Of a stretch of DNA of 20,998 bases, positions 1 to 9,786 are shown piece by piece. Made by a program: the position numbers and the translations under genes. This DNA comes from Pleurobrachia bachei (taxonomy: Eukaryota > Ctenophora > Tentaculata > Cydippida > Pleurobrachiidae), in the NCBI GenBank assembly GCA_000695325.1, contig AVPN01001351.1, forward strand, positions 2,829 through 23,826. Direction: 5' to 3'. Within the stretch, counting starts at the first letter, position 1. Every line of letters starts with the position of its first letter. The notes under the pieces are model-generated. The model was not told the origin of the DNA, searched no databases, and saw only the letters and a list, made by a program, of their open reading frames with translations.

Positions 1-337
1 GAGAGAGAGAGAGAGAGACTATAACGTTCAATTAAACGTACAGTACACAGACAGAGACACGCCTAAACACACAGTAACACTACACACTAGACAGACACAC
101 CGATTATAGGTTAGACAGACAGTATTATAAGCTAGACAGCCTGTCACAACATCACGGACAGACTAGAGGGAGGGCAGTGTGTTATCAGGTGCAGTGTTGT
201 AGATAATTTACTAAGTTGGGGGTGATGGAGATGGGAAGAATGGGATACAGATTACAGGGTGATTCATCTAAAGGGAATATGGATCAGGCCGTTGGTTGGA
301 GAGAAAGATTGGTAGTGATGAGATGTAGAGAGAAAGG

Positions 338-344
<7 letters not shown>

Positions 345-385
<41 letters not shown>
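345..385. repeat. (GA)n microsatellite
   Basis: An uninterrupted run of about 20 GA dinucleotides on the plus strand; a shorter run opens the window at 1-18. The purine/pyrimidine strand asymmetry can form triplex (H-DNA) structures. Confidence 0.95.
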
Positions 386-389
<4 letters not shown>

Positions 390-515
390 GTGAGACAGAG
401 ATAGAGAGAGAAAATATATATGACAGAAAGATGCGTGACAGCCAAGGGAAGCCTCAGGGGAAGCCCCTCACTGGAGACTGATCTATGGATAGCTCTGTAA
501 CATACGTCAAGAGAT

Positions 516-571
516 GGAGAAACAGAGAGGGAGAAACAGAGAGGGAGAAACAGAGAGGGAGAAACAGAGAG
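516..571. repeat. Four perfect copies of a 14-base tandem repeat
   Basis: The unit GGAGAAACAGAGAG is repeated exactly four times (516, 530, 544, 558). It sits inside a larger purine-rich region. Confidence 0.95.
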
Positions 572-682
572 GGGGAGAGATATATCTCGAGATGTAGAGT
601 TAGAGAGGGAGAGAGAGCAAGATTGGAGTGTGTGAGGAAGCGTAATTTGACAGGGTTTTATGTAAAACAATATTTATGTCAC

Positions 683-721
683 GAATTATGTTTAGTCGTG
701 ACTCACGACTAAACATAATTC
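683..721. repeat. Perfect 39-base palindrome (19-base arms, 1-base centre)
   Basis: The left arm 683-701 (GAATTATGTTTAGTCGTGA) is the exact reverse complement of the right arm 703-721, separated by a single C. Pairing stops abruptly at both outer edges and no flanking direct repeat is visible. Confidence 0.95.
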
Positions 722-1117
722 TAGGCTGAGATGAGATTGGAGTTAGTCACAAAATGCGTCACCAAACTGTCGGTTCCTTAACTAAAGTTCTCTCTCTCTC
801 TCCCTATTATGTCTTCGACTGAATTATTATACTACTGAATATTTCGGTACATACTACTCAGTACTCAGCACTTATACAATGAGAGAAAGAGAGAGCTAGA
901 GACAGAGCTAGAGACAGAAAGATAAAGTATAGTAGTCGTTATGTGAGGCCTACTAAAACACTGCCAAAATGTAACATGTCTGCTGCTTTGTAACATTAGT
1001 TTGTCTGTCTGTCTCTCATGAAATATATCAATTGTCTGTATTTCCCTTGCTCCTATTGCTATCTGAGTACAAATAACACAAGCATGAAATATATCAATTG
1101 TTTGTTTGTGTACTTAC

Positions 1118-2092
<975 letters not shown>

Positions 2093-2554
2093 TTAGCTGT
2101 TCTTCTAATAGCTGAGGGGAAGGGGGTTGTCAATAACACAATTCGGATTTTCACATTATCGTTCATATAAAATATCTGCCAACCCTGCCCCATCATTTAA
2201 ATCCTGACAGGGTTATAAACAGGGGATTTGGCGAGGTGCGAAAAGATGGGGGTGTGGAAATAGCTGTGTGGCAAGGAGAGTCACTAGGGCGGGGACTCGG
2301 GAGACACGAGTCACGAGGGGTGTGGTGACAGGATTGGTTTCTAGAAGGTAACGGAAATTAGTATAGGGTGTCGAAATGACATATCATGCGTTATAAATTA
2401 TAATATAGTGGTGTAGAAGGAAATTCACTGTATTATAATAGCAGGCACAGTAAGATGGAGATTTAAAGTAGCGGAGAAGTCAGAAGAGTGATTGAAGGAA
2501 GAAAGAGACAAAGAGCACTATGATTGGGAATGTGATAGATAAAGGAAGGGCTGT

Positions 2555-2586
2555 GAGAGAGAGGAAGGGAGAGAGAGAGAGGGAGG

Positions 2587-2617
<31 letters not shown>

Positions 2618-2641
2618 TGAGAGGGAGAGAGGGAGAGAGAA
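2555..2641. repeat. GA/GGGA-rich low-complexity tract
   Basis: About 87 bases of GA dinucleotides broken by short GGGA runs, all purine on the plus strand apart from one T. Confidence 0.9.
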
Positions 2642-3083
2642 AAGTTGCAGTACTTGGTCTAACTCTACCAGTTGTAATGTTTCACTCTACATTCACTGTA
2701 TAATATATGCACATTGTGCGTCTGTGTGTTTGTATTGTGTGTGTAAATCCGGTGCCATAGTAAACGGTAGTCCGGTGAATATAGACGCAGTTACACTCTT
2801 CATCTAACATTTTCTCTCTCTCTATCATTCAACTCGTATATTTTTCTCTTTCTCTTTCTCTGTCTCTCCTATCATTCTGCCCGATGTCTCTGTTCGGTTC
2901 GTTTCGTGGGAAACCTATTTTAGGATAAAAATGAAACCTAAGCACTGTTTTACGAACGTCGTTTGCAACATTTACACAACTGACATGTTAGTATTTTTTA
3001 TGATTTCGGGTAATGCAAAACTTTATAGGTTTAAAATGAATTACTTCACATGTTTACATGTTCATTATGAGCATGTGTTTTCG

Positions 3084-3084
<1 letters not shown>

Positions 3085-3116
<32 letters not shown>
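3085..3116. repeat. (TG)n microsatellite
   Basis: About 16 TG dinucleotides in a row. It is translated as Cys-Val repeats in one open frame, which I regard as spurious. Confidence 0.95.
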
Positions 3117-3117
<1 letters not shown>

Positions 3118-4111
3118 TGGTTAGTTACGGTTGTTAATTTGCATATATTTTACCGGTACCCCCTCTCTACTTCTCTCTCTTTTTCTGTGTATGGAGGGTT
3201 ACATGCAAGCCCATTAACTGGCATGGGTAACGGTATCAAAAAGAGAGGAAGAGATAATTATAGTGAGAGAGAGGTAGAGAGAAAAAAAAGAGAGATAGAG
3301 AGAAAGAAAAGAGGAGATAGCTATAATGAGAGAGAAAAAGAGGGGGATGCATGTTAGATGGTAACAGTGTAGATTTACAGGAACCGTTTTGGGGGATATA
3401 AGATGGGTATTGGAGCGGCCTGGCAATGGCTGGAAACTAAAATTAGAATGTAGAAGGAGGAAAGAATACACAAAAATTGTACCTCAGCAGCTCAATATAA
3501 TTTTCTGACAATTTGCCAGATAAAAAATTACCTTTTATGTCAGTTCTCTCTCTTTCTATCTTTTTTTTTCTTCGTTCCTGTATCACTTTACTATTATCAT
3601 GTTACACTTGCTAGAAACAGAGAGAGAAAGGTTGAGGTCAAATGTCATTTGGGAAATAGGGAGATAGTGAGAGGGGGAGAGAGGTTGGGGAGATAGGGAG
3701 GGAGGACAGAGATAGGAGATGACACAAATTTTAGCATAAACATTGGCACAAAGCAGTGTAAAATCATCTTTGTACATGTCATAAATATAAAAGGGATAAG
3801 AAAACATACAACTATCATCTTTCTGTCACTCTCTCTCTCTCTCTCTCTTTCTCTCTCACTCTCGCTCTTTCTTTCATTATTTCTATTTCTCTCTCTCACT
3901 TCCCCTCACTTCCCCCACCCAATATATCTGTACAGTATCTACACACAATGATGTGACACTCAAATAACAAATATATCATATAACTCTGTACACACAATAC
4001 ACACTTAATCAACCCATGATGTCAACCCAAGAAGTCCTAAACCGATATAAAAAAATTCGCAGAACCGGCTGCAAACATTGAAAAACCTAAAAAAGTTACA
4101 AACTCCTCAGC

Positions 4112-5746
4112 TTATGATTCCCGAGCGAATTGTTCCGAAAAACTTGCCACACACTCATTCAACTTTTCCTCGAAAAGCCGCAACGATTGACTTTGAATTT
4201 CCTCAAATTCTCGAATTATCGTTGTGTTGGTTGGGGTTCGATGTTCGGTTTTCGGAGAGGAGGTTGTTGTTCTGGTGAGAGGGGATGAGATGGATTTACA
4301 GGGTGCAGACCGGACTGATCGGGGGCTATCAAAGGATGATAATGCTGGTGATCGAGGTGGGGTTGAGAGGACGGAAGGAGGTACCGAGGATTTTATAGGA
4401 GTTAGAGGTGCTTGCTGGGGTTCATCCATGATCATCGTATCCTTCTTTTCTTCCTCTTTATCTACATTTTGTTCCTCGATCGTCACATCCATTCTCTCTG
4501 TCCCGAAAATCATGGAAGAAAACGTCGACCCACCCATGAAACTTCCCCCACCGTGGGCAACTTTGAGAGACAAATTCTCCAGCCTCAACTGCTCAACTTC
4601 CGCTTTCATGTTGTGAAGGTGGCGTTCATATCTCTCCTTTACAGCCACGACCTCGCCCCCTGCCCCCTCCTTCGATACTCGGATGAGATTAGCTATCTCC
4701 CTCTCCATAGATTGGATATTATCTTTTAGACTGTTGTTGTCCGCTTCTAAACGCTCCAAAACTGGTGTCTGTTCCCTCGCCATAAGCATTGATCTCAAGA
4801 ACTCATTCTCTCGGTGGTAGACCTCAACTTGGCCTTGAAGTAGTGAGATCTCTTTTTGAGCTGTGCTCGTGACGTTCTCGACACTTCTTTCACTGTATGT
4901 AATCTTACACTCATATGAATCCTTCTCCTGACGAAGTCGTGAGTTTTCAGCGGTGAGTGCGGAAATTTGAGTCGTCAAGGATTCTTTCTCTGATTGAAGC
5001 TGGGAGAGTGATGATTTCATGTTTGAAAATGCGGAGTTATTGCGGTGATTTGATGATAAAACATCCTCGAGAGATTCCTTTGCAGCTCGGACCTCCCCAT
5101 CTTTTGATTCAATCTTCTCCTTCAGAGTAGAAATAGTATTTTCGTGCTGGGTTTTGAGCTGCCCCAACCGGTCAAGTTCGCTGGTGATTGTTTCAACTTT
5201 GCACTGATATTCTCTTCGGCACCGTGAGAACTTTTGGCGTTGATCCTCGTTTTTCCGAAGTAATTGCGTTCTCTGCTCCTCTAGTAGTTGGATTTGAGTG
5301 TTGTGCGTGCTCTGTACGACCTCTAACTCTGCGATTTTGTCCTTGAAGTAATCAGATTCCTTCTTTAAAGCGGAAATAGTCAGCTCAAGACTGTTTGGAG
5401 AGCTCGGTGGAACAGGGGATGAACATTTCGATTTTAAACTCGTTACAGTTTGGGACAGTTCGCTGATTTTAGATTCAAGCACTAAGCGTCTCTCATAATT
5501 TGATTTGTCAATGACAGAAAGCTCCTTTCGTAAGTCAGATATCTCAGCATCTCTATCAGCAATACACATCTTGTATTCTGACACGGATTTTGTGATGTTG
5601 TTGTGACTTTCGAGGAGGTTATTGTACGAGTTCTCCCACTCAGACCGCTTTTCCTCTAAAAGTTTGTTGATCTGGTAAACGAGGTCACTTATTTCTTCTT
5701 CACAACCTTCATAGGACTGTCCCAGACGTTCCAGACATGACTCCAT
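4112..5746 (-). CDS. CEP63: CEP63/DEUP1-like centriole coiled-coil protein, single exon
   Basis: Predicted 544-residue protein starting at the ATG whose product begins MESCLERL; another in-frame ATG 15 codons upstream is less likely. Residues 15-38 (CEEEISDLVYQINKLL then EKRSEWE) resemble the conserved N-terminus of CEP63 (CEAELQELMKQID ... KKSEWE). Residues about 40-400 are heptad-rich coiled coil. Residues about 430-510 are a disordered Ser/Thr/Pro tail with several S/T-P sites (TPPRSP, SPRS, SPKT), possible CDK targets. The last 25 residues form a short amphipathic helix like the C-terminal end of CEP63, which binds CEP152. In animals CEP63 recruits centriole-duplication factors to the mother centriole. 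Length is below human CEP63 (about 700). A generic coiled-coil protein remains possible; the call rests on the N-terminal motif and overall layout. It is divergent from BLOC1S2. Confidence 0.62.
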   Translation of the reverse strand: MESCLERLGQSYEGCEEEISDLVYQINKLLEEKRSEWENSYNNLLESHNNITKSVSEYKMCIADRDAEISDLRKELSVIDKSNYERRLVLESKISELSQTVTSLKSKCSSPVPPSSPNSLELTISALKKESDYFKDKIAELEVVQSTHNTQIQLLEEQRTQLLRKNEDQRQKFSRCRREYQCKVETITSELDRLGQLKTQHENTISTLKEKIESKDGEVRAAKESLEDVLSSNHRNNSAFSNMKSSLSQLQSEKESLTTQISALTAENSRLRQEKDSYECKITYSERSVENVTSTAQKEISLLQGQVEVYHRENEFLRSMLMAREQTPVLERLEADNNSLKDNIQSMEREIANLIRVSKEGAGGEVVAVKERYERHLHNMKAEVEQLRLENLSLKVAHGGGSFMGGSTFSSMIFGTERMDVTIEEQNVDKEEEKKDTMIMDEPQQAPLTPIKSSVPPSVLSTPPRSPALSSFDSPRSVRSAPCKSISSPLTRTTTSSPKTEHRTPTNTTIIREFEEIQSQSLRLFEEKLNECVASFSEQFARES

Positions 5747-6128
5747 GACGAACTCCGATGGGTGAAGGCGAGTTACAGAACAACTGAGCAAAATTTTCTA
5801 AAACTGGCCGCAAAAAGTTTAAAAAGGGGATTTTGATTTCGAGAAATTTTGCATCGAGTTTTACTACGCGCGTGAAATTTCGTATGCGCGTCCTGAACAA
5901 TGTTTTGCGCGTTACGTATGCGCGGCTTAAAATCGCTTGATTCGCAAATCCAGCAGATTTGATTTTTGTCTTCGGTTTTTTTTTCGTGAAATTTTCGATT
6001 TTGCTTTGAAAAGCGCTGCCTTATCCTACGGGGGGCTAGCAGCGTTCGCCAAGATTTTGCTCTTTTATTGATTGATTGAGTTAAATTTTGACAGCATTTT
6101 ATACTTTAAACGTCTCTTTTAAAGTAGT
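5747..6128. promoter_or_regulatory. Candidate bidirectional promoter with repeated GCGCG boxes
   Basis: The 382 bases separate two divergent start codons (CEP63-like left, BLOC1S2 right), so both promoters must be here unless hidden 5' exons exist. Positions 5864-5925 hold a CpG cluster rare elsewhere in the window: CGTATGCGCG twice (5881-5890, 5915-5924) plus GCGCG near 5867 and TTTTGCGCG near 5903. TGCGC is the half-site of NRF1-type motifs and TTTGCGCG is E2F-like; assignment to either factor is inference. Confidence 0.55.
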
Positions 6129-6665
6129 ATGGACATCCCGGAAGTTTCTAAGCTAGAGGAGGAGGTTACAGAGGCACAAACCGATGAAGAAAGCAGGCTA
6201 AATCGGGTTTCACACGAACTGTTTAACAAAATGGCCGACTACATGCAAACAGAGTTGTCAGGAACCAAAGATACATATGCCATGCTGGAAGTAAGTGTGC
6301 CTGCGGGGTATTCAAGGTTCTTTATTGTAACAATAACAATTTTATCTGACAGGAGCTGAACGGAATTGCACTGGAGCAGTATTCCAACTTGACTCACTCC
6401 ACGAGTCAGATAAAAGACAGTTTGAATGATCTTGATGTGAAGTACAAGCTTTTACTCCCCTACTTAGAGCAGCTTAACCAATTAGGTGAGAAATAACAAC
6501 AAAATGCACTGACCAGGCCAGCGTCGTCTAGCAGTTACTTTTGACTAAAGCAATATTAATATGCTTACAGATGTTTCGGTTGCGTCTCTGGAGCAAGCTA
6601 CTCTTCGACTTGATGCATATACGAAAGTTCTGGAATCGAATTTCAAGAAACTTGAAAAAAGATGA
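6129..6665 (+). CDS. BLOC1S2: BLOC1S2 (BLOC-1/BORC subunit 2), three exons
   Basis: Exons 6129-6290, 6353-6485 and 6571-6665 join to 129 residues (introns 62 and 85 bases, donors GTAAGT and GTGAGA, acceptors GACAG and TACAG, phases 0 and 1). The C-terminus VASLEQATLRLDAYTKVLE then KKLEKR aligns with human BLOC1S2 (VAALEQAAYKLDAYSKKLE then KKLEKR), as does ELFNKMADYMQTEL near residue 30. Human is 142 residues, so the gene is complete. The protein is a short helical subunit shared by BLOC-1 (lysosome-related organelle biogenesis) and BORC (lysosome positioning). It is first in a tight plus-strand series; the F-box ATG follows 156 bases after its stop with no AATAAA between. An acceptor-like CTCTTTTAAAG ends four bases before the ATG. 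Confidence 0.96.
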
Positions 6666-6821
6666 ACTGAAAGTTGTTTTGGTGTTTCGTGTCTGTATGT
6701 GCTAATTAATTTATGTTTTCTTTTTTGAATATTTCCAGAGTCTCACTTTTCCTCAAATGTGTTTTGTCCATTACTCTCTCCCCCCCCCTCAACCTCAACT
6801 TTTATCCCTATATTTAGAAAC

Positions 6822-8765
6822 ATGTCAGAAATAGACGAGGAAGCTACTGAACATCTCAATAAAAGACCTCGATTGAACGATTCTCCCTTCCATTGCATTC
6901 CAGACGAAGTTCTCCTATTAATCTTTCGCTATCTGGACTCACCTGACCTCTTGAATTGTCATAGTGTTTCCAGGACATGGCGTGAACTGTCAAATGTATT
7001 GTTGCTTTCACGTCAGTCTAAGTTTGCTTCCTATAACGAGAAACAGGCTGAATCTGAACCTCGGTTTGCAGAGTTTACAACACAAAGGGTTGTCGAGGGA
7101 AAGCCGAGTCTTCATCAGCTACCAGGCGAAGTAATTCTTCACATTTTTACTTTCCTTGAACCGGTTGAGTTGATAAACTGTGGCAAGGTCTGCAAGCTAT
7201 GGTACAACCTGTCGAGGGACGCTCTGCGGTCGGTTCAATCGATAAGATTCGAGCCTTACGTACAACCACGACCGATATCATACCAAAATTCTTGTAGAAC
7301 CATTACTTGTTCAGACAAGGACATTGTCGCAGCTTTAAATACTTTCAGAGGAATAGTACATGACGTGCAATGTGCAGTTTCAATGGGGAATTTAGCGGCT
7401 CTAAATACCCTACCGAATCTTAAGTCGCTATTTTTGGGGTGTACAACAATCTCCATAGCGTTTGCACATGCAGTCGCTGTTTACTTGCCCAGATCACTTG
7501 AAAGTCTTGATATCAACAACCTTCGAAATTATGATGCTGGGGATCGAATTTGCCAAATCTTATCGAAACAACCCTTCCTTCAAAAGCTTGGTTTAGGAGA
7601 CACGGATTTCTATTCAGTGGAAAAGTTTGCCAGCATTTTAGAAAAACTTCAACTTCGTAAACTGTCCTTAAACCTCTTTGGCATAAAGAACCAAGATAGA
7701 TTTCCAGTTAAAATAAACAAAATCTTTGCAAGTGTTGCAGAAACATTGGAGCAGTTGAGCGTCAGAGGTTCTTTTCTGGTCGACCCTAAAATCCCGTTAC
7801 CGTATTTCAAACATCTAAAGAACCTTACATTTCGGGGATGTGACATGTTGGACGAAAAATCGTTGGAAAGTTTGCTATCCAGAATGCCCAAACTGAGACA
7901 GTTAAGTTTTCGAGAATGTCAAAATATAACAGGGAAGTCTGTCGTCAAAACGCTAAAAGGCCTTCCTATAGAGAGCATTACTTTCGAAAGAGGATTACAC
8001 AGCAAACTTGAAAACGATACGATATTACAGATTCTGGTCGCTTTTAGTGATACACTGGAACAATTGAAACTTCCCTGTGAATTTTTAAAGTTCAACAGGT
8101 TCCATCAACTATCAGTGTTCCCAAAACTGACCTTTTTGCGTTTATCAAGTGTGTGTCGCCGGTACTTCGACTCATCTCGTCGAAATGCCGACTTATCCTC
8201 TCAGCTGTTGAGTCTTCTTGTCCGAATGACTAATCTGCAGAGAGTAAATTTTAGAGATTTCGCGTTTTCTATGAAGATATGTATTCCTGACATAATGCTG
8301 ATGTGCCCAAAGATTCACTATTTCGATGTTAGTGAGATTTGCGGTGTGGCCAGAGATAACAATCCAGACTTATACGCATTTCGTCAAATGTCAAGAGTTC
8401 GGAACCTCAAAATCTTCTATGCAAACGGAACAAATATAGCGTATCTTTCATTCTGCAAATCCTTAACAAGTCTCACTTTGTTCCATTTTAGTATTTCGGA
8501 CACTGAGCTAGCTTTCATTATTTCTCATCTGAAAAAACTGAAATATCTAGAGCTCGATTATTGTCAGAATCTTACTGGAGGATTCTTAGAACTACTAACT
8601 GTGGAAGAGCGGTGTACACCTAAACTGACAATTAATTATCTATCCCACCATACAACAGTGAATCCTGGATTATATGTCCCAAAGTTTATAACTATGCAGT
8701 ACTTATACCCACTCCCTGAAAACCGCAGTTATTTTGCAGAGAATAGAGTGGATTGGGAAAATTAA
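6822..8765 (+). CDS. Protein with two F-box domains and leucine-rich repeats, single exon
   Basis: 647 residues from MSEIDEEA; in this frame the upstream extension has no ATG, and an acceptor-like CTATATTTAG ends five bases before the start. A basic KRPR at 14-17 may be a nuclear signal. F-box 1 is about 23-60 (IPDEVLLLIFRYLDSPDLL ... W) and F-box 2 about 98-135 (LPGEVILHIFTFLEPVELI ... W); both keep the Leu/Ile-Pro start and the Trp used in SKP1 binding. Residues about 200-620 are irregular leucine-rich repeats, for example LKNLTFRGCDMLDEKSLESLL and LRQLSFRECQNITGKS. This fits a substrate receptor of an SCF ubiquitin ligase (family knowledge); the substrate cannot be told. Two adjacent F-boxes are unusual. 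I do not recognise a one-to-one vertebrate orthologue. Confidence 0.88.
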   Translation: MSEIDEEATEHLNKRPRLNDSPFHCIPDEVLLLIFRYLDSPDLLNCHSVSRTWRELSNVLLLSRQSKFASYNEKQAESEPRFAEFTTQRVVEGKPSLHQLPGEVILHIFTFLEPVELINCGKVCKLWYNLSRDALRSVQSIRFEPYVQPRPISYQNSCRTITCSDKDIVAALNTFRGIVHDVQCAVSMGNLAALNTLPNLKSLFLGCTTISIAFAHAVAVYLPRSLESLDINNLRNYDAGDRICQILSKQPFLQKLGLGDTDFYSVEKFASILEKLQLRKLSLNLFGIKNQDRFPVKINKIFASVAETLEQLSVRGSFLVDPKIPLPYFKHLKNLTFRGCDMLDEKSLESLLSRMPKLRQLSFRECQNITGKSVVKTLKGLPIESITFERGLHSKLENDTILQILVAFSDTLEQLKLPCEFLKFNRFHQLSVFPKLTFLRLSSVCRRYFDSSRRNADLSSQLLSLLVRMTNLQRVNFRDFAFSMKICIPDIMLMCPKIHYFDVSEICGVARDNNPDLYAFRQMSRVRNLKIFYANGTNIAYLSFCKSLTSLTLFHFSISDTELAFIISHLKKLKYLELDYCQNLTGGFLELLTVEERCTPKLTINYLSHHTTVNPGLYVPKFITMQYLYPLPENRSYFAENRVDWEN

Positions 8766-8907
8766 TTGTCATGATATCTATGTATCCTATTTATTTATTT
8801 TTAATTGCAAATGATTTTTTCCGTACCCCCAAGCCTCCTAAAAAGTTGTCTACGAGAGTCCCAATCTATTTTGCCAGTGCAGTAACATATTCCTTTTTTC
8901 TAGATCC

Positions 8908-9441
8908 ATGGATTTCGAAATATTGAGCCTCCTGCTAAAAGCAAAAAGCAAAGATGTTGTCCACAAGATTTGCAGCGAGTGCATCTCCGATCACCACTCG
9001 GACGCAGTAATAACAACGATATCAGATATCCTAACTTGTTCCAGATCAGACTCCCGTGCCCTTCTCACCTCACTCGGTCACATGGCACGGCATATTGTGT
9101 CCACCAATCTTTCCACCTCTGAGGAGATAGCTGGCGTGTTCCCAGAATCATTCCATAAATCTCTAAAAGGGTTGTTGACCAAGATTTCCGTGGATCTGGT
9201 GCCTTTCTGGAGGGAGATTATGGCTGAAAACAGTGTTGGACCACCTCGACTATCATCTTTCTCTTGGTCCGTTGCTACCGAGCAGAAAAAGGGGGAGCCG
9301 GTATGTTTCCTGAATTTGAATATTAAACAGGGAAAGGGGGGCGTCAAATCGGTGAATAGCCATCTTTCTGAGGAGGCTCTGACTGATATGATTAATTCGC
9401 TGAAACAGGTGAAGGGACAAATCTCTGCTATGACATCGTGA
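8908..9441 (+). CDS. COMMD9: COMMD9 (Commander/CCC complex subunit), single exon
   Basis: 177 residues, close to human COMMD9 (198). The N-terminus SLLLKAKSKDVVHKICSE matches human SLLKASSKDVVRQLCQE, and FPESFHKSLKGLLTKI (78-93) matches FPENFHQNLKNLLTKI. The COMM domain spans about 113-175: PRLSSFSWSV, a beta strand CFLNLNIKQ and the final helix LTDMINSLKQVKGQIS. In animals the protein is part of the ten-subunit COMMD ring that, with CCDC22/CCDC93 and Retriever, returns cargo from endosomes to the surface. It lies 142 bases after the F-box stop, with an acceptor-like TTCCTTTTTTCTAG four bases before the ATG. Its stop codon lies inside a 59-base imperfect duplication. Confidence 0.95.
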   Translation: MDFEILSLLLKAKSKDVVHKICSECISDHHSDAVITTISDILTCSRSDSRALLTSLGHMARHIVSTNLSTSEEIAGVFPESFHKSLKGLLTKISVDLVPFWREIMAENSVGPPRLSSFSWSVATEQKKGEPVCFLNLNIKQGKGGVKSVNSHLSEEALTDMINSLKQVKGQISAMTS

Positions 9442-9546
9442 GTTTGAGATCAGAGTTTTAGCTTTTCAAGAACTGTTTGACGGATATTATGACATCATGC
9501 ATTTGATATGCAATGAGAGTTCGACGGATGACTGTTTGACGGATGT
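9429..9546. repeat. 59-base imperfect tandem duplication across the COMMD9 stop codon
   Basis: TATGACATC(G/A)TG begins both copies (9429 and 9488) and ACTGTTTGACGGAT ends both (9472 and 9531), each pair exactly 59 bases apart; the middle has diverged. The first copy supplies the last codons and stop of COMMD9. Confidence 0.8.
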
Positions 9547-9786
9547 TATTGCTAGTCACGTGGTGTGTGTGAATTGTTTTGTTTCGTCCAGTTTTATGTT
9601 TTCCATTGAATGAGATCCAGCGAGTTTAAATTTTACCAATTATATTGAACAAAACAAAATGATACACACAAACACACTATTGTCAAACGTACACACACGA
9701 CCGTCTCTCCCAATCCTTTGTTCTACCAATTATATCAACTAAAATCCCAAACCCAGATCAACCACTTCGTGTTTTGTATTATTGAG
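9547..9786. other. Intergenic gap upstream of the LamG-like gene
   Basis: About 240 bases with no gene. It contains CA/TG-rich stretches and TACCAATTATAT twice (near 9634 and 9724). No AATAAA is seen for COMMD9. The sequence before 9787 (TTTTGTATTATTGAG) ends in AG right at the ATG. Confidence 0.6.

Larger units (their letters stand above)
1..1117. other. Non-coding stretch: next ARF6 intron with GA repeats and a palindrome
   Basis: No exon is recognisable on either strand. The DNA is the minus-strand ARF6 intron after codon 62. It holds GA microsatellites, a 14-base tandem repeat at 516-571, a 39-base palindrome at 683-721 and a 19-base direct repeat (1017-1035 and 1083-1101, starting CATGAAATATATC). 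Open frames here are low-complexity products of the GA tracts and are not credible proteins. Confidence 0.7.

Noticed and set aside
216-712. Open frames rich in Arg-Glu or Ser-Leu repeats
   Set aside because: They are translations of GA/CT microsatellites within an ARF6 intron, with no start context or domain.
2520-2807. 95-codon open frame after ARF6
   Set aside because: Its first half is a GA-tract Arg/Glu repeat and the rest has no recognisable fold or splice partner.
4224-4729. Plus-strand open frames of 130 and 105 codons
   Set aside because: They run antisense to the CEP63-like coding region and show no independent features.
6759-6821. Upstream extension of the F-box protein
   Set aside because: It begins at GTG, not ATG, spans a CCCCCCCC/TTTAG acceptor-like tract and adds a low-complexity Pro/Ser peptide.
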